From assembly GCF_050613145.1 (NCBI RefSeq), contig NZ_CP192507.1:3038001-3102000 (forward strand): a stretch of 64,000 nt of DNA. The letters are read 5' to 3'. This DNA is from Lysinibacillus_B sp050613145 (lineage in GTDB: Bacteria > Bacillota > Bacilli > Bacillales_A > Planococcaceae). Below the pieces are notes generated by a model. That model was not told the DNA's origin. It saw only the letters and a list, made by a program, of their open reading frames with translations, and searched no databases. Made by a program: the position numbers and the translations under genes. Of this stretch, positions 43,812-52,160 are shown piece after piece. The first letter of the stretch is position 1, and each line of letters opens with the position of its first letter.

Positions 43812-44258
43812 TTAATTGACCCCTACGCTCTGAAGTGTGCGGGCAATTTTTTCTGTTAAACGTGTTGTTACTTTTGGTAATACCATTTTAATCATTGGGT
43901 TTAATGCTACTGCAGCAATACCGCCAGCAGTTGCTTCTACTGTACCTGTCATTTTCGTACCGTCGCTTTGTGCTTCTGCTTGGAACTGACCGCTACCCGA
44001 GAAGTTTTCTGTAATGCCTTTAAATTCGAATTTAATATTGTTTGGTTCGCTAGATTCTACAATATTTAATTCGATTTGTACTGTCTTTTTCAGACCTTTC
44101 ATATTGCCTTCAAACGTCCAAACAGATTTATTTTCATCGATTTGCTCATGCTCTTTGTATGCCGGAACGAGTGTTGCCCATTTCTCAATTTTACTAACAA
44201 AATCCCAAACTTGGTTTACGCTTACTGGAACCGTTACTGAATGCGATGCTTGCGCCAT
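43812..44258 (-). CDS. SRPBCC (CoxG/START-like) family protein
   Basis: 148-aa helix-grip fold protein that binds hydrophobic ligands. Family features are the beta-rich first half (SHSVTVPVSVNQVWDFVSKI, WTFEGNMKGLKKTVQIEL) and a long C-terminal helix (MVLPKVTTRLTEKIARTL). CoxG-type relatives lack the membrane anchor, as here. It lies tail-to-tail with the acyl-CoA synthetase gene; a lipid-binding role with the island is tempting but not shown. Start ATG at 44258. Confidence 0.78.
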   Translation of the reverse strand: MAQASHSVTVPVSVNQVWDFVSKIEKWATLVPAYKEHEQIDENKSVWTFEGNMKGLKKTVQIELNIVESSEPNNIKFEFKGITENFSGSGQFQAEAQSDGTKMTGTVEATAGGIAAVALNPMIKMVLPKVTTRLTEKIARTLQSVGVN

Positions 44259-44350
44259 AACTATACCAACTTTCCATCTGATTTACGTAAAAATACCTTT
44301 TACACATACAATATTACATAATAATATCGATTTGGAAAATAGGTATTTTA

Positions 44351-45265
44351 TTATAGATAAGACAATCCAATAGTAACTACTATTATTACAATACCCGTTC
44401 GAACCCATGAAAACTTCTTTACTACTTCAAACTCCTCATATTTTTGAACAAAAACTAAATAAATTACCAATATTCCCGCAATGATTAACAGTAATAACCC
44501 TTTATGCAGCATAAAGTTTTGAAGAAAAAATATGATTCCTACCGGTAACAATACACTAACCGCTGTCATCACCCAATAATGCTTTTTATTGGCGTACCTT
44601 ATATTTCTTCCGCTAATATGATAACGTTTTTTTAACCACTTCTCTGCAAGTCCATTTAGTAATAATAATATACAGTTCGCTACTAAAAACGATGCCAGAT
44701 TAAACTTTGGTGTATACTCTGCTAAATACGTAGCGGCATCTTCACCTTCTAAAATATAAAACTCCCCTGTTGTCACATTTTTAAATCCAACCCAAGAGGA
44801 AAAATCATAAAATTTTAACGATAATTGCTCGCCAGATACTAGTTCTACCAATAAATCTTGTCCATCATGGTGTGAAAGAATAGCCGCATCACCAGGCTCT
44901 GCTTTACTTAATATCTCCTGCATAAATTGTTGATCTTGTGCACTCGTATAACGTTTAATGCCTATATACCAGCCATTCCTTGCAGTAAATCTTTCTTCTC
45001 CTGTTGGCAATATACTAATATAAAATGCTTTAGTTGATATATCCGATTGGTCTAGCGATGTAGTGTTCTCCCATTTTATCGATTGACTTGGTCCAACAAT
45101 GAAAAAGAGCACTAATACCGCTGCCATTCCGAGCAGTACCACTCCATATTGCCAATCCACACTTCGCTTCCTTCCCACCTTCCCTTCTATTTTCTCTTGT
45201 AATGCAGGTGTAAATTTTTGCTCTGTACCAAGTTCACGGTCAATTTGCTCCTTCCATTTAGTCAT
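44351..45265 (-). CDS. Membrane protein, probable partner of the ECF sigma factor
   Basis: 304-aa protein. A cytoplasmic N terminus of ~35 residues (TKWKEQIDRELGTEQKFTPA) precedes a first membrane helix (~38-58), an outside domain of ~120 residues, and four C-terminal helices. It lacks the HxxxCxxC zinc-binding anti-sigma motif. Its gene overlaps the sigma factor by 8 bp, so co-expression and an anti-sigma role are inferred from position. Sequence family not recognised. Confidence 0.65.
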   Translation of the reverse strand: MTKWKEQIDRELGTEQKFTPALQEKIEGKVGRKRSVDWQYGVVLLGMAAVLVLFFIVGPSQSIKWENTTSLDQSDISTKAFYISILPTGEERFTARNGWYIGIKRYTSAQDQQFMQEILSKAEPGDAAILSHHDGQDLLVELVSGEQLSLKFYDFSSWVGFKNVTTGEFYILEGEDAATYLAEYTPKFNLASFLVANCILLLLNGLAEKWLKKRYHISGRNIRYANKKHYWVMTAVSVLLPVGIIFFLQNFMLHKGLLLLIIAGILVIYLVFVQKYEEFEVVKKFSWVRTGIVIIVVTIGLSYL

Positions 45266-45773
45266 GCAGTAACACCTCCCATTGTTCTTGTTGCAACAGG
45301 TCCTTTAACTTCTCTCTTCCTCTACTAACCCTCGTTTTCACTGTATTTTCGCTAACTCCTAAAATGTCCGCAATTTCTCGTAGTCTATAGTCATCATAAT
45401 AATGTAAAATTAACACTTCTCGATATTTCATTGGCAGTTTGAGTAAAGCATCAACTAAAATACGACGCTCATCTTGCTTAATGGCTTGCTGCTCAATCGA
45501 TTGTTCTTTCGTTTTCATCTGAAACGGTGCGATGAGCTGTCTCTTTTTCGCACGCCAGCTACGAAGGTAATCATGACTTTTATGTACAGTTATTTTGACT
45601 AAATATGTTTTTAAAGAAGAGGCTTGGCGGAAACAATCTTTTTGGCGGTAATATGCTAGAAATACATCTGGCACAACTTCTTCTGCCGCTGTCCAATCTT
45701 TCACATATAAATACGCAACCCGCATGCAGTATTCCCCATACATTTGCATAGCCTCTTGTAACTCTTTTGTCAT
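45258..45773 (-). CDS. ECF-type RNA polymerase sigma factor
   Basis: 171-aa extracytoplasmic-function sigma factor with region 2 (YLYVKDWTAAEEVVPDVFLA at ~22-42; the usual AEDVVQDVF shows here as AEEVVPDVF) and region 4 (LLKLPMKYREVLILHYYDDY, then LREIADILGVSENTVKTRVSRGRE). A short linker joins them, as in group 4 sigmas. GAGGTGAGGGT precedes ATG. It is upstream of the membrane partner and downstream of a matching ECF promoter (45798-45824). Confidence 0.92.
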   Translation of the reverse strand: MTKELQEAMQMYGEYCMRVAYLYVKDWTAAEEVVPDVFLAYYRQKDCFRQASSLKTYLVKITVHKSHDYLRSWRAKKRQLIAPFQMKTKEQSIEQQAIKQDERRILVDALLKLPMKYREVLILHYYDDYRLREIADILGVSENTVKTRVSRGREKLKDLLQQEQWEVLLHD

Positions 45774-45797
45774 ACCCTCACCTCTCTTTTCCTTATA

Positions 45798-45824
45798 GTC
45801 GCATATTTCCCGAAAATAGTTTCA
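45798..45824 (-). promoter_or_regulatory. ECF sigma promoter, probably autoregulatory
   Basis: TGAAAC (45824-45819), 17-nt spacer, CGAC (45801-45798) on the minus strand, 25 bp before the sigma factor start. The layout matches the sigma-X/W/V type consensus of Bacillus (TGAAAC/TGTAAC, N16-17, CGTC/CGAC). Confidence 0.65.
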
Positions 45825-45854
45825 AATTACCAGGAAATATTTATACAAAATAGA

Positions 45855-45884
45855 AAAAAGCCATCCCTATTCAGGATAGCTTTC
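45855..45884 (-). terminator. Terminator after sirC
   Basis: AAAGCTATCC / GGATGGCTTTTTT stem (one mismatch) on the minus strand followed by TTTTTTC. It ends the siroheme/sulfite reductase operon about 150 bp downstream of sirC. The 45885-46034 stretch between holds nothing I can name. Confidence 0.75.
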
Positions 45885-46034
45885 TCTACTTTGATCGTTA
45901 GCAATCTCCCACAGTTTGCTTTGCTACTTTCGTAAATAAGTCAAACCAATATCGGATAGCTTTTTTACATTCTATTAAAATCAACATGGAGGATAGATGC
46001 ACCCTTTCTTAGGGAATTGAATAGTAGCTGGACT

Positions 46035-46649
46035 TTAATGTACAAACCGTATTTTTAAATGCGCTAAAAATTGCTGTTGTGCCTCTAAATGAATATATTG
46101 TTGATCGACAATTTCTTTTAATAATTCCCGCTTTCTTTCCTCTGTAAATCCTAACGATAGAATCAGTTCACGTGCTTCTTTCGCAAATATCATATATTGT
46201 TCGAATCCGTCGTCAAACTGTTCCATCACTTGATCGCGAATAGTCTTTGCTAAAACGGGACTAGCTCCTTCAGTGGAAACCGCAATGGATAAAGCACCTT
46301 TGCGCCCAATAGCGGGAAAATAAAAATTGCTATTTTCTGGATCATCTGCAATATTGATGAGCTGATTTCTTTGGCAATCCATTCCAACACGTGCATTCAC
46401 AGCCCGGCGATTTGTTGCGGCGATGACTAAAAAGGCTCCCATACAATCGCCATCATCAAACGTGCGGGCAAGCCATTTCACTCTGCCTTGCTCTACAAAT
46501 AATCGTAGCTCTGGTAACAACTCCGGACTAATAATTGTAATTTGTGCTCCTTCTTCAAGGAGTGTTTTTGTACGACGGTAGGCGACTTTTCCACCACCGA
46601 CAACGATGCATTTCTTATTTGTTAGTTTTACACTAATCGGTAGCATCAA
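46035..46649 (-). CDS. sirC: Precorrin-2 dehydrogenase (siroheme synthase Fe-independent part)
   Basis: 204-aa NAD-dependent dehydrogenase that oxidises precorrin-2 to sirohydrochlorin. N-terminal NAD loop CIVVGGGKVAYRRTKTLLEE, central FLVIAATN, and the CysG-type IADDPENSNFYFPA and GALSIAVSTEGASPVLAKTI blocks. It corresponds to B. subtilis YlnF (SirC) and lacks the methyltransferase domain of CysG, which is encoded separately by cobA upstream. Last gene of the operon. Confidence 0.92.
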   Translation of the reverse strand: MMLPISVKLTNKKCIVVGGGKVAYRRTKTLLEEGAQITIISPELLPELRLFVEQGRVKWLARTFDDGDCMGAFLVIAATNRRAVNARVGMDCQRNQLINIADDPENSNFYFPAIGRKGALSIAVSTEGASPVLAKTIRDQVMEQFDDGFEQYMIFAKEARELILSLGFTEERKRELLKEIVDQQYIHLEAQQQFLAHLKIRFVH

Positions 46650-46681
46650 ATCACCACCTCTTTTATTCTTTTATTTGTATA

Positions 46682-48397
46682 TTAAGCGTGGAAATTAGTA
46701 CCATCCGTTGTCGCTTTTACATAACCTGCACGAATGACAAAATCCCCGAAACGTTCGCCTGGCGTACGTTCTTCTGCATAGCGTGCTAAAATTGGTCGCA
46801 ATTCTGCTAAAATTTCCGCTTCCCCGATATTTTCGCGGTATATTTTATTTAAACGATCGCCTGTAAAGCCGCCGCCTAAATACAGATTGTATTTGCCCGG
46901 TCCTTTTCCAATAAAGCCGATTTCTCCCATTGCCGCACGTGAACAACCATTCGGACAACCGCTCATACGAATGACAATTTCTTCATCACGTAAGCCGACT
47001 TCATCTAAAATCACTTCCATCTTATCTATTAATGATGGTAAATAACGCTCTGCCTCTGCCATCGCAAGACCACATGTTGGTAATGATACACAGGCAATGG
47101 AGTTGCGACGAAGAGCTGAATAGAACTCACCCGCCGTAATATGGTATTGCTTTAAAAGCTCATCGATTTTTTTCTTTTTCTGTGGTGATACATTACCGAT
47201 GACAAGATTTTGATTCCCTGTTAAGCGGAATTCACCCGTATGCACTTTCGCGATTTCACGTAAGCCCGTTTTTAACGGATAGCCCTCAAAATCTTTAATA
47301 CGACCATTTTGAATAAATAATGTATAGTGCCATTTGCCATCGTCTCCTTTAACCCAACCATAGCGGTCACCTACATGATCAAATTGAAATGAGCGTGCTT
47401 CTTGTACTGGCCATCCTAAGCGGCGGTTTAACTCTTCCTTAAACCAATCTAAGCCACGCTTATCAAGCGTATATTTAAAGCGTGCATTTTTACGTTCCTT
47501 CCGATTCCCGTAGTCACGTTGAATCGTAATAATTTTTTCTGCTGTTTCAAGTAGCTTATCTGGTGTGATAAAGCCTAATAAACGACCAAGCTGCGGGTAT
47601 GTTTCATTATCACCGTGTGTCATGCCCATACCGCCACCAACTAATACGTTAAAACCAGCTAGCTTTTCATTCTCTACAATTGCAATAAAGCCAATATCTT
47701 GCGAATAAATATCTGCATCGTTATGAGGTGGAATGGCAATACCGATTTTAAATTTACGTGGTAAATACAGTGACCCATAAATTGGCTCTACCTCGTCTTG
47801 TGTATCGACGACCTTTTCACCGTTTAACCATAATTCATGGTAGGCCGTTGTACGTGGTAACAGATGCTCACTTAATTTCGCTGACCACTGGAATACTTCC
47901 TCGTGTAATTTCGATTGGTATGGATTTGCATTACACATAACATTTCGGTTTACGTCGCCACATGCAGCCATAGAATCTAGCAATACGTCATTAATACCTT
48001 GCATAAATGTTTTGACGTTCCATTTTAAAATGCCGTGTAACTGGAATGCTTGACGTGTCGTTAATTTTAATGTGCTATTTCCCACTTCGTCTGACAATTG
48101 GTCCATCACGAGCCATTGTGCTGCTGTTGCCACTCCACCTGGTGTTCGAACACGTACCATAAATTGATAAGCCGGCTCCAGTTTGGATTTTGCTCGTTCA
48201 TTCCGTACATCACGGTCATCTTGCAAATAGCTACCATGGAATTTCATTAAACGATTATCATCATCTGGAATACCCGAACTAATCGGATATTCCATCGTTT
48301 TTTCTAGCGTTCCACGTAAATAATTACTTTCTTCTTTAATTCGTTCTACATCACTTAATGGGCCTTCTTGCGGTGGTAATACGATTTTTTGTGACAT
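46682..48397 (-). CDS. cysI: Sulfite reductase (NADPH) hemoprotein beta-component
   Basis: 571-aa siroheme and 4Fe-4S protein that reduces sulfite to sulfide by six electrons. The cluster ligands appear as CVSLPTCGLAMAEAERY and MSGCPNGCSRAAMGEIGF. Other conserved parts: YLRGTLEKTMEYP and QLHGILKWNVKTF. Length equals the CysI norm (570 aa). It works with CysJ, encoded 12 bp upstream, and with siroheme from the neighbouring genes. Confidence 0.96.
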   Translation of the reverse strand: MSQKIVLPPQEGPLSDVERIKEESNYLRGTLEKTMEYPISSGIPDDDNRLMKFHGSYLQDDRDVRNERAKSKLEPAYQFMVRVRTPGGVATAAQWLVMDQLSDEVGNSTLKLTTRQAFQLHGILKWNVKTFMQGINDVLLDSMAACGDVNRNVMCNANPYQSKLHEEVFQWSAKLSEHLLPRTTAYHELWLNGEKVVDTQDEVEPIYGSLYLPRKFKIGIAIPPHNDADIYSQDIGFIAIVENEKLAGFNVLVGGGMGMTHGDNETYPQLGRLLGFITPDKLLETAEKIITIQRDYGNRKERKNARFKYTLDKRGLDWFKEELNRRLGWPVQEARSFQFDHVGDRYGWVKGDDGKWHYTLFIQNGRIKDFEGYPLKTGLREIAKVHTGEFRLTGNQNLVIGNVSPQKKKKIDELLKQYHITAGEFYSALRRNSIACVSLPTCGLAMAEAERYLPSLIDKMEVILDEVGLRDEEIVIRMSGCPNGCSRAAMGEIGFIGKGPGKYNLYLGGGFTGDRLNKIYRENIGEAEILAELRPILARYAEERTPGERFGDFVIRAGYVKATTDGTNFHA

Positions 48398-48409
48398 TGT
48401 TCTTCCCCC

Positions 48410-50194
48410 TTAATACACATCACGTTGATAACGTTTTTGTGCTTGTAATTCTTTCACATAATTTGTTGCTTCTTCGTGTGAGACTTGTTTTTGTTGTTCA
48501 ATCACTGTAATCAGTGCTTCATGTACACTGTGCCCCAATGTTTTTTCATCACCACATAAGTAAATGACTGCACCTGCTTCAATCCATTTATATACTTCCT
48601 CCGCCTGTTCAAGCAGACGATGTTGGACATATATTTTTTCTTTTTGGTCGCGAGAAAAGGCAATGTTTAAGTTTGTTAATACACCTTCTTGCAACCATTT
48701 TTGCCATTCTACTTGGTATAAGAAGTCTGTGACGAAATGTTGGTCACCAAAGAACAGCCATGACTTCCCTACAACACCTTGCTCTTCTCGTTCTTGTAAA
48801 AATGAACGGAATGGGGCAATCCCTGTTCCTGCACCAATCATAATAATCGGTGTTGCTGGTTCTGCTAATTTAAAGTTGGGATTTTGCTTGACGTATACAG
48901 CTAATTGATCGCCAACTTCTACATTCGATGCTATATTGCCGGACACAACACCCTCACGGTAACGATCGGCTGTTTCATAAAACACTTTGCCAATTGTTAA
49001 ATGAACTTCTTCTGGATAAGCAGCATAACTGCTTGAGATGGAATATTCGCGTGCTGGAATTTTACGTAATTGCTCAACAAATTGTTGTGGTGTCCACGTC
49101 CATGGTCCAAATTCCTGCACAACATCAATGACGTCACGACCGTATACATACGCTTTCAATACTTCGCGCTCTTCTAGTAACTTTGCTAATGCTTCATCTG
49201 CAGTAAATGGTATAAATTTACTTAGTAATGTTTTGGATAACGCTGTAATATCTAGCTGTTTGAGTGCTTGTTGTAGTACGACCTCATTGCCTTCAACTGT
49301 CACATGTTGTGAACCATCGAATTGTAAAGTCGTTAGTAAAAGAGCTACAAGCTGGTCGTTATTTTCAGGAACGATTGCTAACACATCCCCTGGCTCGTAT
49401 AGTAAACCTGAGCCTTCAAGCGACAGCTCTAAGTGAACCGTTTCTTTATTGGAACCTCGCCCATTTAAATTAATTTTCTCTAATACTTCTGCCAAAAACG
49501 GCTGATTGCGCGTATACTCTTTACTAACATTACTTATTTGATTAGTTGGTTTTATGATCGCACTATTACCTGTCGTTGCTAATACACTATTTACTTGCTC
49601 AATCCACTTGTTCGCTGCTTCTTCGTAATCTACATCACAGTCAACACGCGGTACAATGCTCTTTGCGCCTAATGCTTTTAAGCGTTCATCAAAGTCAATG
49701 CCCGTTTTACAGAAAAATTCATACGACGTATCACCGAGTGCTAAAACGGAATATTTTAATTGTGGTAGTTGTGGCGCACGCTTACTATGTAAATACTCAT
49801 AGAAGCTAATCGCATTATCTGGTGGCTCCCCTTCACCATGTGTACTCGCTACGATAAATAGATGATCTAATTTCTTTAAATTATTTACTTTGAAATCACT
49901 CATAGAAGAAACCGTTACATTATGTTCTTCACTCGTAATCGTTGCAGCTAATTTTTTCGCTAATTGTTGGCTATTCCCCGTTTGCGAACCAAATAAAATC
50001 GTAATGTCTTTTGTTTGCACGGGTACTGGTGCTGATTCTACCTCTTGCACAACGACTGGTACACTTGTAGCAGTTGCAGCTGATAAATAGCCTGTTAACC
50101 ATGCTTTTTGCTGCTCTGTTAAATTTGGAATTACCTCATTCAACAGCTTCACTTGCTGTTCTGTAAATGGACTATTAATTACTTGTAATGTCAC
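48410..50194 (-). CDS. cysJ: Sulfite reductase (NADPH) flavoprotein alpha-component
   Basis: 594-aa diflavin reductase that passes electrons from NADPH through FAD and FMN to CysI. N-terminal ~60 residues, then flavodoxin domain (ITILFGSQTGNSQQLAKKLA, VIASTHGEGEPPDNA-like loop), FAD domain (REYSISSSYAAYPEEVHLTI) and NADPH domain (IMIGAGTGIAPFRSFLQERE, YLCGDE), ending in RYQRDVY. It precedes cysI. The canonical enzyme is alpha8beta4. Confidence 0.96.
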   Translation of the reverse strand: MTLQVINSPFTEQQVKLLNEVIPNLTEQQKAWLTGYLSAATATSVPVVVQEVESAPVPVQTKDITILFGSQTGNSQQLAKKLAATITSEEHNVTVSSMSDFKVNNLKKLDHLFIVASTHGEGEPPDNAISFYEYLHSKRAPQLPQLKYSVLALGDTSYEFFCKTGIDFDERLKALGAKSIVPRVDCDVDYEEAANKWIEQVNSVLATTGNSAIIKPTNQISNVSKEYTRNQPFLAEVLEKINLNGRGSNKETVHLELSLEGSGLLYEPGDVLAIVPENNDQLVALLLTTLQFDGSQHVTVEGNEVVLQQALKQLDITALSKTLLSKFIPFTADEALAKLLEEREVLKAYVYGRDVIDVVQEFGPWTWTPQQFVEQLRKIPAREYSISSSYAAYPEEVHLTIGKVFYETADRYREGVVSGNIASNVEVGDQLAVYVKQNPNFKLAEPATPIIMIGAGTGIAPFRSFLQEREEQGVVGKSWLFFGDQHFVTDFLYQVEWQKWLQEGVLTNLNIAFSRDQKEKIYVQHRLLEQAEEVYKWIEAGAVIYLCGDEKTLGHSVHEALITVIEQQKQVSHEEATNYVKELQAQKRYQRDVY

Positions 50195-50215
50195 GTTTTT
50201 CGCCCCTCATTTTCA

Positions 50216-50362
50216 TTATTTCAAACGAATTTTTTCATTTTTTTCAATTTGTACGACATAATTATCTTGAATCACAAGTGTAATCGTGCCGTACCTCATG
50301 GAATCAACCATTTTCCTTACGTTCTCCAATGTGATTTCGACATTCTCTTTACGCGTACTCAT
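50216..50362 (-). CDS. yezD: YezD-type small protein (DUF2292)
   Basis: 48-aa protein too short for many gene callers. Sequence begins MSTRKENVEITLENVRKM and ends VVQIEKNEKIRLK; this amphipathic beta pattern with GTITLVIQDN is the YezD/DUF2292 family, which is commonly linked to sulfur-metabolism operons. Start ATG 50362 overlaps the 3' end of sirB by 14 bp and follows GGGAGATG. Function unknown; location between sirB and cysJ suggests a sulfite/siroheme role (inference). Confidence 0.85.
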   Translation of the reverse strand: MSTRKENVEITLENVRKMVDSMRYGTITLVIQDNYVVQIEKNEKIRLK

Positions 50363-51101
50363 AAATACATCTCCCTTTCCCCATTAATTGATGAATACGA
50401 TCGACAAATACATGTTGCACTTGCTTGTCGTAACCAAGGCAGTTACATAATATAATCGCTTGATTTACATGTTGAACCTCTGTAATTTTTGTTTCGATAT
50501 GCCGCTTTAATAAGCCTGAAAATAAAAGATATGGAATAATAAATGTTTTGCGATTTTCAGCTAATATCCGCTGTAATGCCTGTTCAAAAGAGACACCTTT
50601 TCCATATAGAAAACATGTCGCTACTTCGTGTAAACCCGCCTTCTTCTTCAATAATGTCGCAATTTCTCCTAAATCTCTTTTCACAGCTGGATCACTACTA
50701 CCACGCCCGATTAACAAAACATTTGCACCCCGTATATCCTCATCCATTTCTATCAATCTATGGTGCAATGTTTTTACTAATCGCTCATCAATGCCGAACG
50801 CTTCTCCGATTGTAAATTGTACGTGGGGAAACTGCTTTTTTGCCTCAGCTATTTCATTTGGAATATCGTGATTTAAATGATTGGCTGTTAATAATAAAAT
50901 CGGTGCAACCGCAATTTTAGTAGCCCCTTGCTGTACACACTTCTTCACACCTTGCAAAATAGATGGCTGTACTAACTCAAGAAAACTTACTTGCTGAATA
51001 GGTGCATCAATTCTCGGCTTTACTTTCTCAATGAAGCTTAGTGCTTCATCAATGCCCGCTTTTACACGGCTTCCATGTGCAACATATAAAACAGCTTGCA
51101 T
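50349..51101 (-). CDS. sirB: Sirohydrochlorin ferrochelatase
   Basis: 250-aa CbiX/SirB-type chelatase that inserts Fe2+ into sirohydrochlorin to give siroheme. N-terminal VAHGSRVKAGIDE contains the metal-binding His; TANHLNHDIPNEI and GRGSSDPAVKRDLGEIA follow, and two CbiX-like halves are visible. It is 11 bp behind cobA. Corresponds to B. subtilis YlnE. The C-terminal ~25 residues overlap the yezD start. Confidence 0.92.
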   Translation of the reverse strand: MQAVLYVAHGSRVKAGIDEALSFIEKVKPRIDAPIQQVSFLELVQPSILQGVKKCVQQGATKIAVAPILLLTANHLNHDIPNEIAEAKKQFPHVQFTIGEAFGIDERLVKTLHHRLIEMDEDIRGANVLLIGRGSSDPAVKRDLGEIATLLKKKAGLHEVATCFLYGKGVSFEQALQRILAENRKTFIIPYLLFSGLLKRHIETKITEVQHVNQAIILCNCLGYDKQVQHVFVDRIHQLMGKGRCIYEYA

Positions 51102-51112
51102 AGTCTCACCCC

Positions 51113-51889
51113 TTATACTGAAATTTCTTGACGCAGCTGCTTGTAATACTGCTCTTTTTCAAACCAATGAATTTTCTCACGCACATTTACAACATCCCCA
51201 ATAATAATCATGCTTGGATTTTCAACTTGCTGATCTTCTGCAATTTGTACAATGGTCTTTAATGTACCGACTACTGTTCGTTGTACGTCTGTTGTGCCCC
51301 ATTGAATTAAAGCAACAGGTATATCTTCTGATTTTCCGTATTGTATGAGTTGCCCGCAAATATAAGGAAGATTCCCAACCCCCATATAAATGGCGAGTGT
51401 ATCAATACCAATTAGGCTTTCCCACTTAATCGAATCCTCTTTCCCTTCACGCATATGCCCTGTAACAATTGCAAAGCTTGAACTATGATCGCGATGCGTT
51501 ACAGGAATACCTGCGTAGGCTGGTGCGGCAATGCCTGCCGTAATACCAGGCACAATTTCAAATGGAATATTCGCTTCTGCTAGCACTTCTGCTTCCTCTG
51601 CGCCACGCCCGAATACGAATGGGTCACCACCCTTTAAACGTGTTACCACTTTATCTTTTTTCCCGTGTTGTACGAGTAAACTATTGATACGCTCTTGAAT
51701 AACGCCATGATATTTCGGCAGCTTTCCGACAAAGATCAATTCGGCACCTTCCTTCGCATATTCAAGTAACTGCTTATTAATTAAACGGTCGTATAAAATG
51801 ACATCCGCTTCCTGAATAGCACGAAGCCCCTTTACTGTTATTAACTCTGCGTCCCCCGGTCCAGCACCTACAATATATACTTTTCCCAT
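51113..51889 (-). CDS. cobA: Uroporphyrinogen-III C-methyltransferase
   Basis: 258-aa SAM-dependent enzyme (SUMT) that methylates uroporphyrinogen III twice to precorrin-2. Motifs VYIVGAGPGDAELITVKG, RLKGGDPFVFGRGAEE and PGITAGIAAPAYAGIP are complete. Corresponds to B. subtilis YlnD and lacks the fused CysG dehydrogenase/chelatase domains. First gene of the operon, 24 bp downstream of an attenuator-like terminator. Confidence 0.95.
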   Translation of the reverse strand: MGKVYIVGAGPGDAELITVKGLRAIQEADVILYDRLINKQLLEYAKEGAELIFVGKLPKYHGVIQERINSLLVQHGKKDKVVTRLKGGDPFVFGRGAEEAEVLAEANIPFEIVPGITAGIAAPAYAGIPVTHRDHSSSFAIVTGHMREGKEDSIKWESLIGIDTLAIYMGVGNLPYICGQLIQYGKSEDIPVALIQWGTTDVQRTVVGTLKTIVQIAEDQQVENPSMIIIGDVVNVREKIHWFEKEQYYKQLRQEISV

Positions 51890-51912
51890 TGTTATACCCC
51901 CCTTTAGGTACT

Positions 51913-51974
51913 AAAAAAAGCAATTTTAATCTAAATACCGTATATGGAAGTACGCAAATCTAGATTAAAATTGC
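51913..51974 (-). promoter_or_regulatory. Attenuator-type terminator in the leader of the cobA operon
   Basis: Perfect 14-bp inverted repeat GCAATTTTAATCTA / TAGATTAAAATTGC around a 27-nt loop, directly followed on the minus strand by seven T (51919-51913). It is placed between the operon promoter and the cobA ribosome binding site, so it could stop transcription before cobA. No clear antiterminator, protein site or riboswitch consensus is seen; the loop contains GTACTTCCATATACGGTA. Confidence 0.7.
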
Positions 51975-52033
51975 CTCTACTTTTTATAGTCAGCAATCGA
52001 TTTTGTTTTTGGAATGAATTACATGTTAACAAC

Positions 52034-52062
52034 ACTATAAACATATAATACCTATTAGTCAA
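52034..52062 (-). promoter_or_regulatory. Sigma-A promoter of the cobA-sirB-yezD-cysJI-sirC operon
   Basis: TTGACT (52062-52057), 17-nt spacer, TATAGT (52039-52034) on the minus strand. Predicted start near 52027, giving a ~137-nt leader. Confidence 0.7.
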
Positions 52063-52107
52063 CTATGTTTTAGAATTTTTAAAAAATTCCTTCCTAAACG
52101 ATAAAGA

Positions 52108-52146
52108 AAAGAGCTATATGTAAAGGAATGCTCCTACATATAGCTC
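52108..52146 (-). terminator. Terminator after leuS
   Basis: AGAGCTATATGT / ACATATAGCTCT perfect 12-bp stem, then TTTTCTTT on the minus strand. It isolates leuS from the cobA operon. Confidence 0.9.
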
Positions 52147-52160
52147 TGCATAATGTATGT

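Noticed and set aside
51920..51974. Hairpin as the leuS terminator
   Set aside because: leuS has its own strong terminator at 52108-52146, and a promoter lies between the two hairpins.
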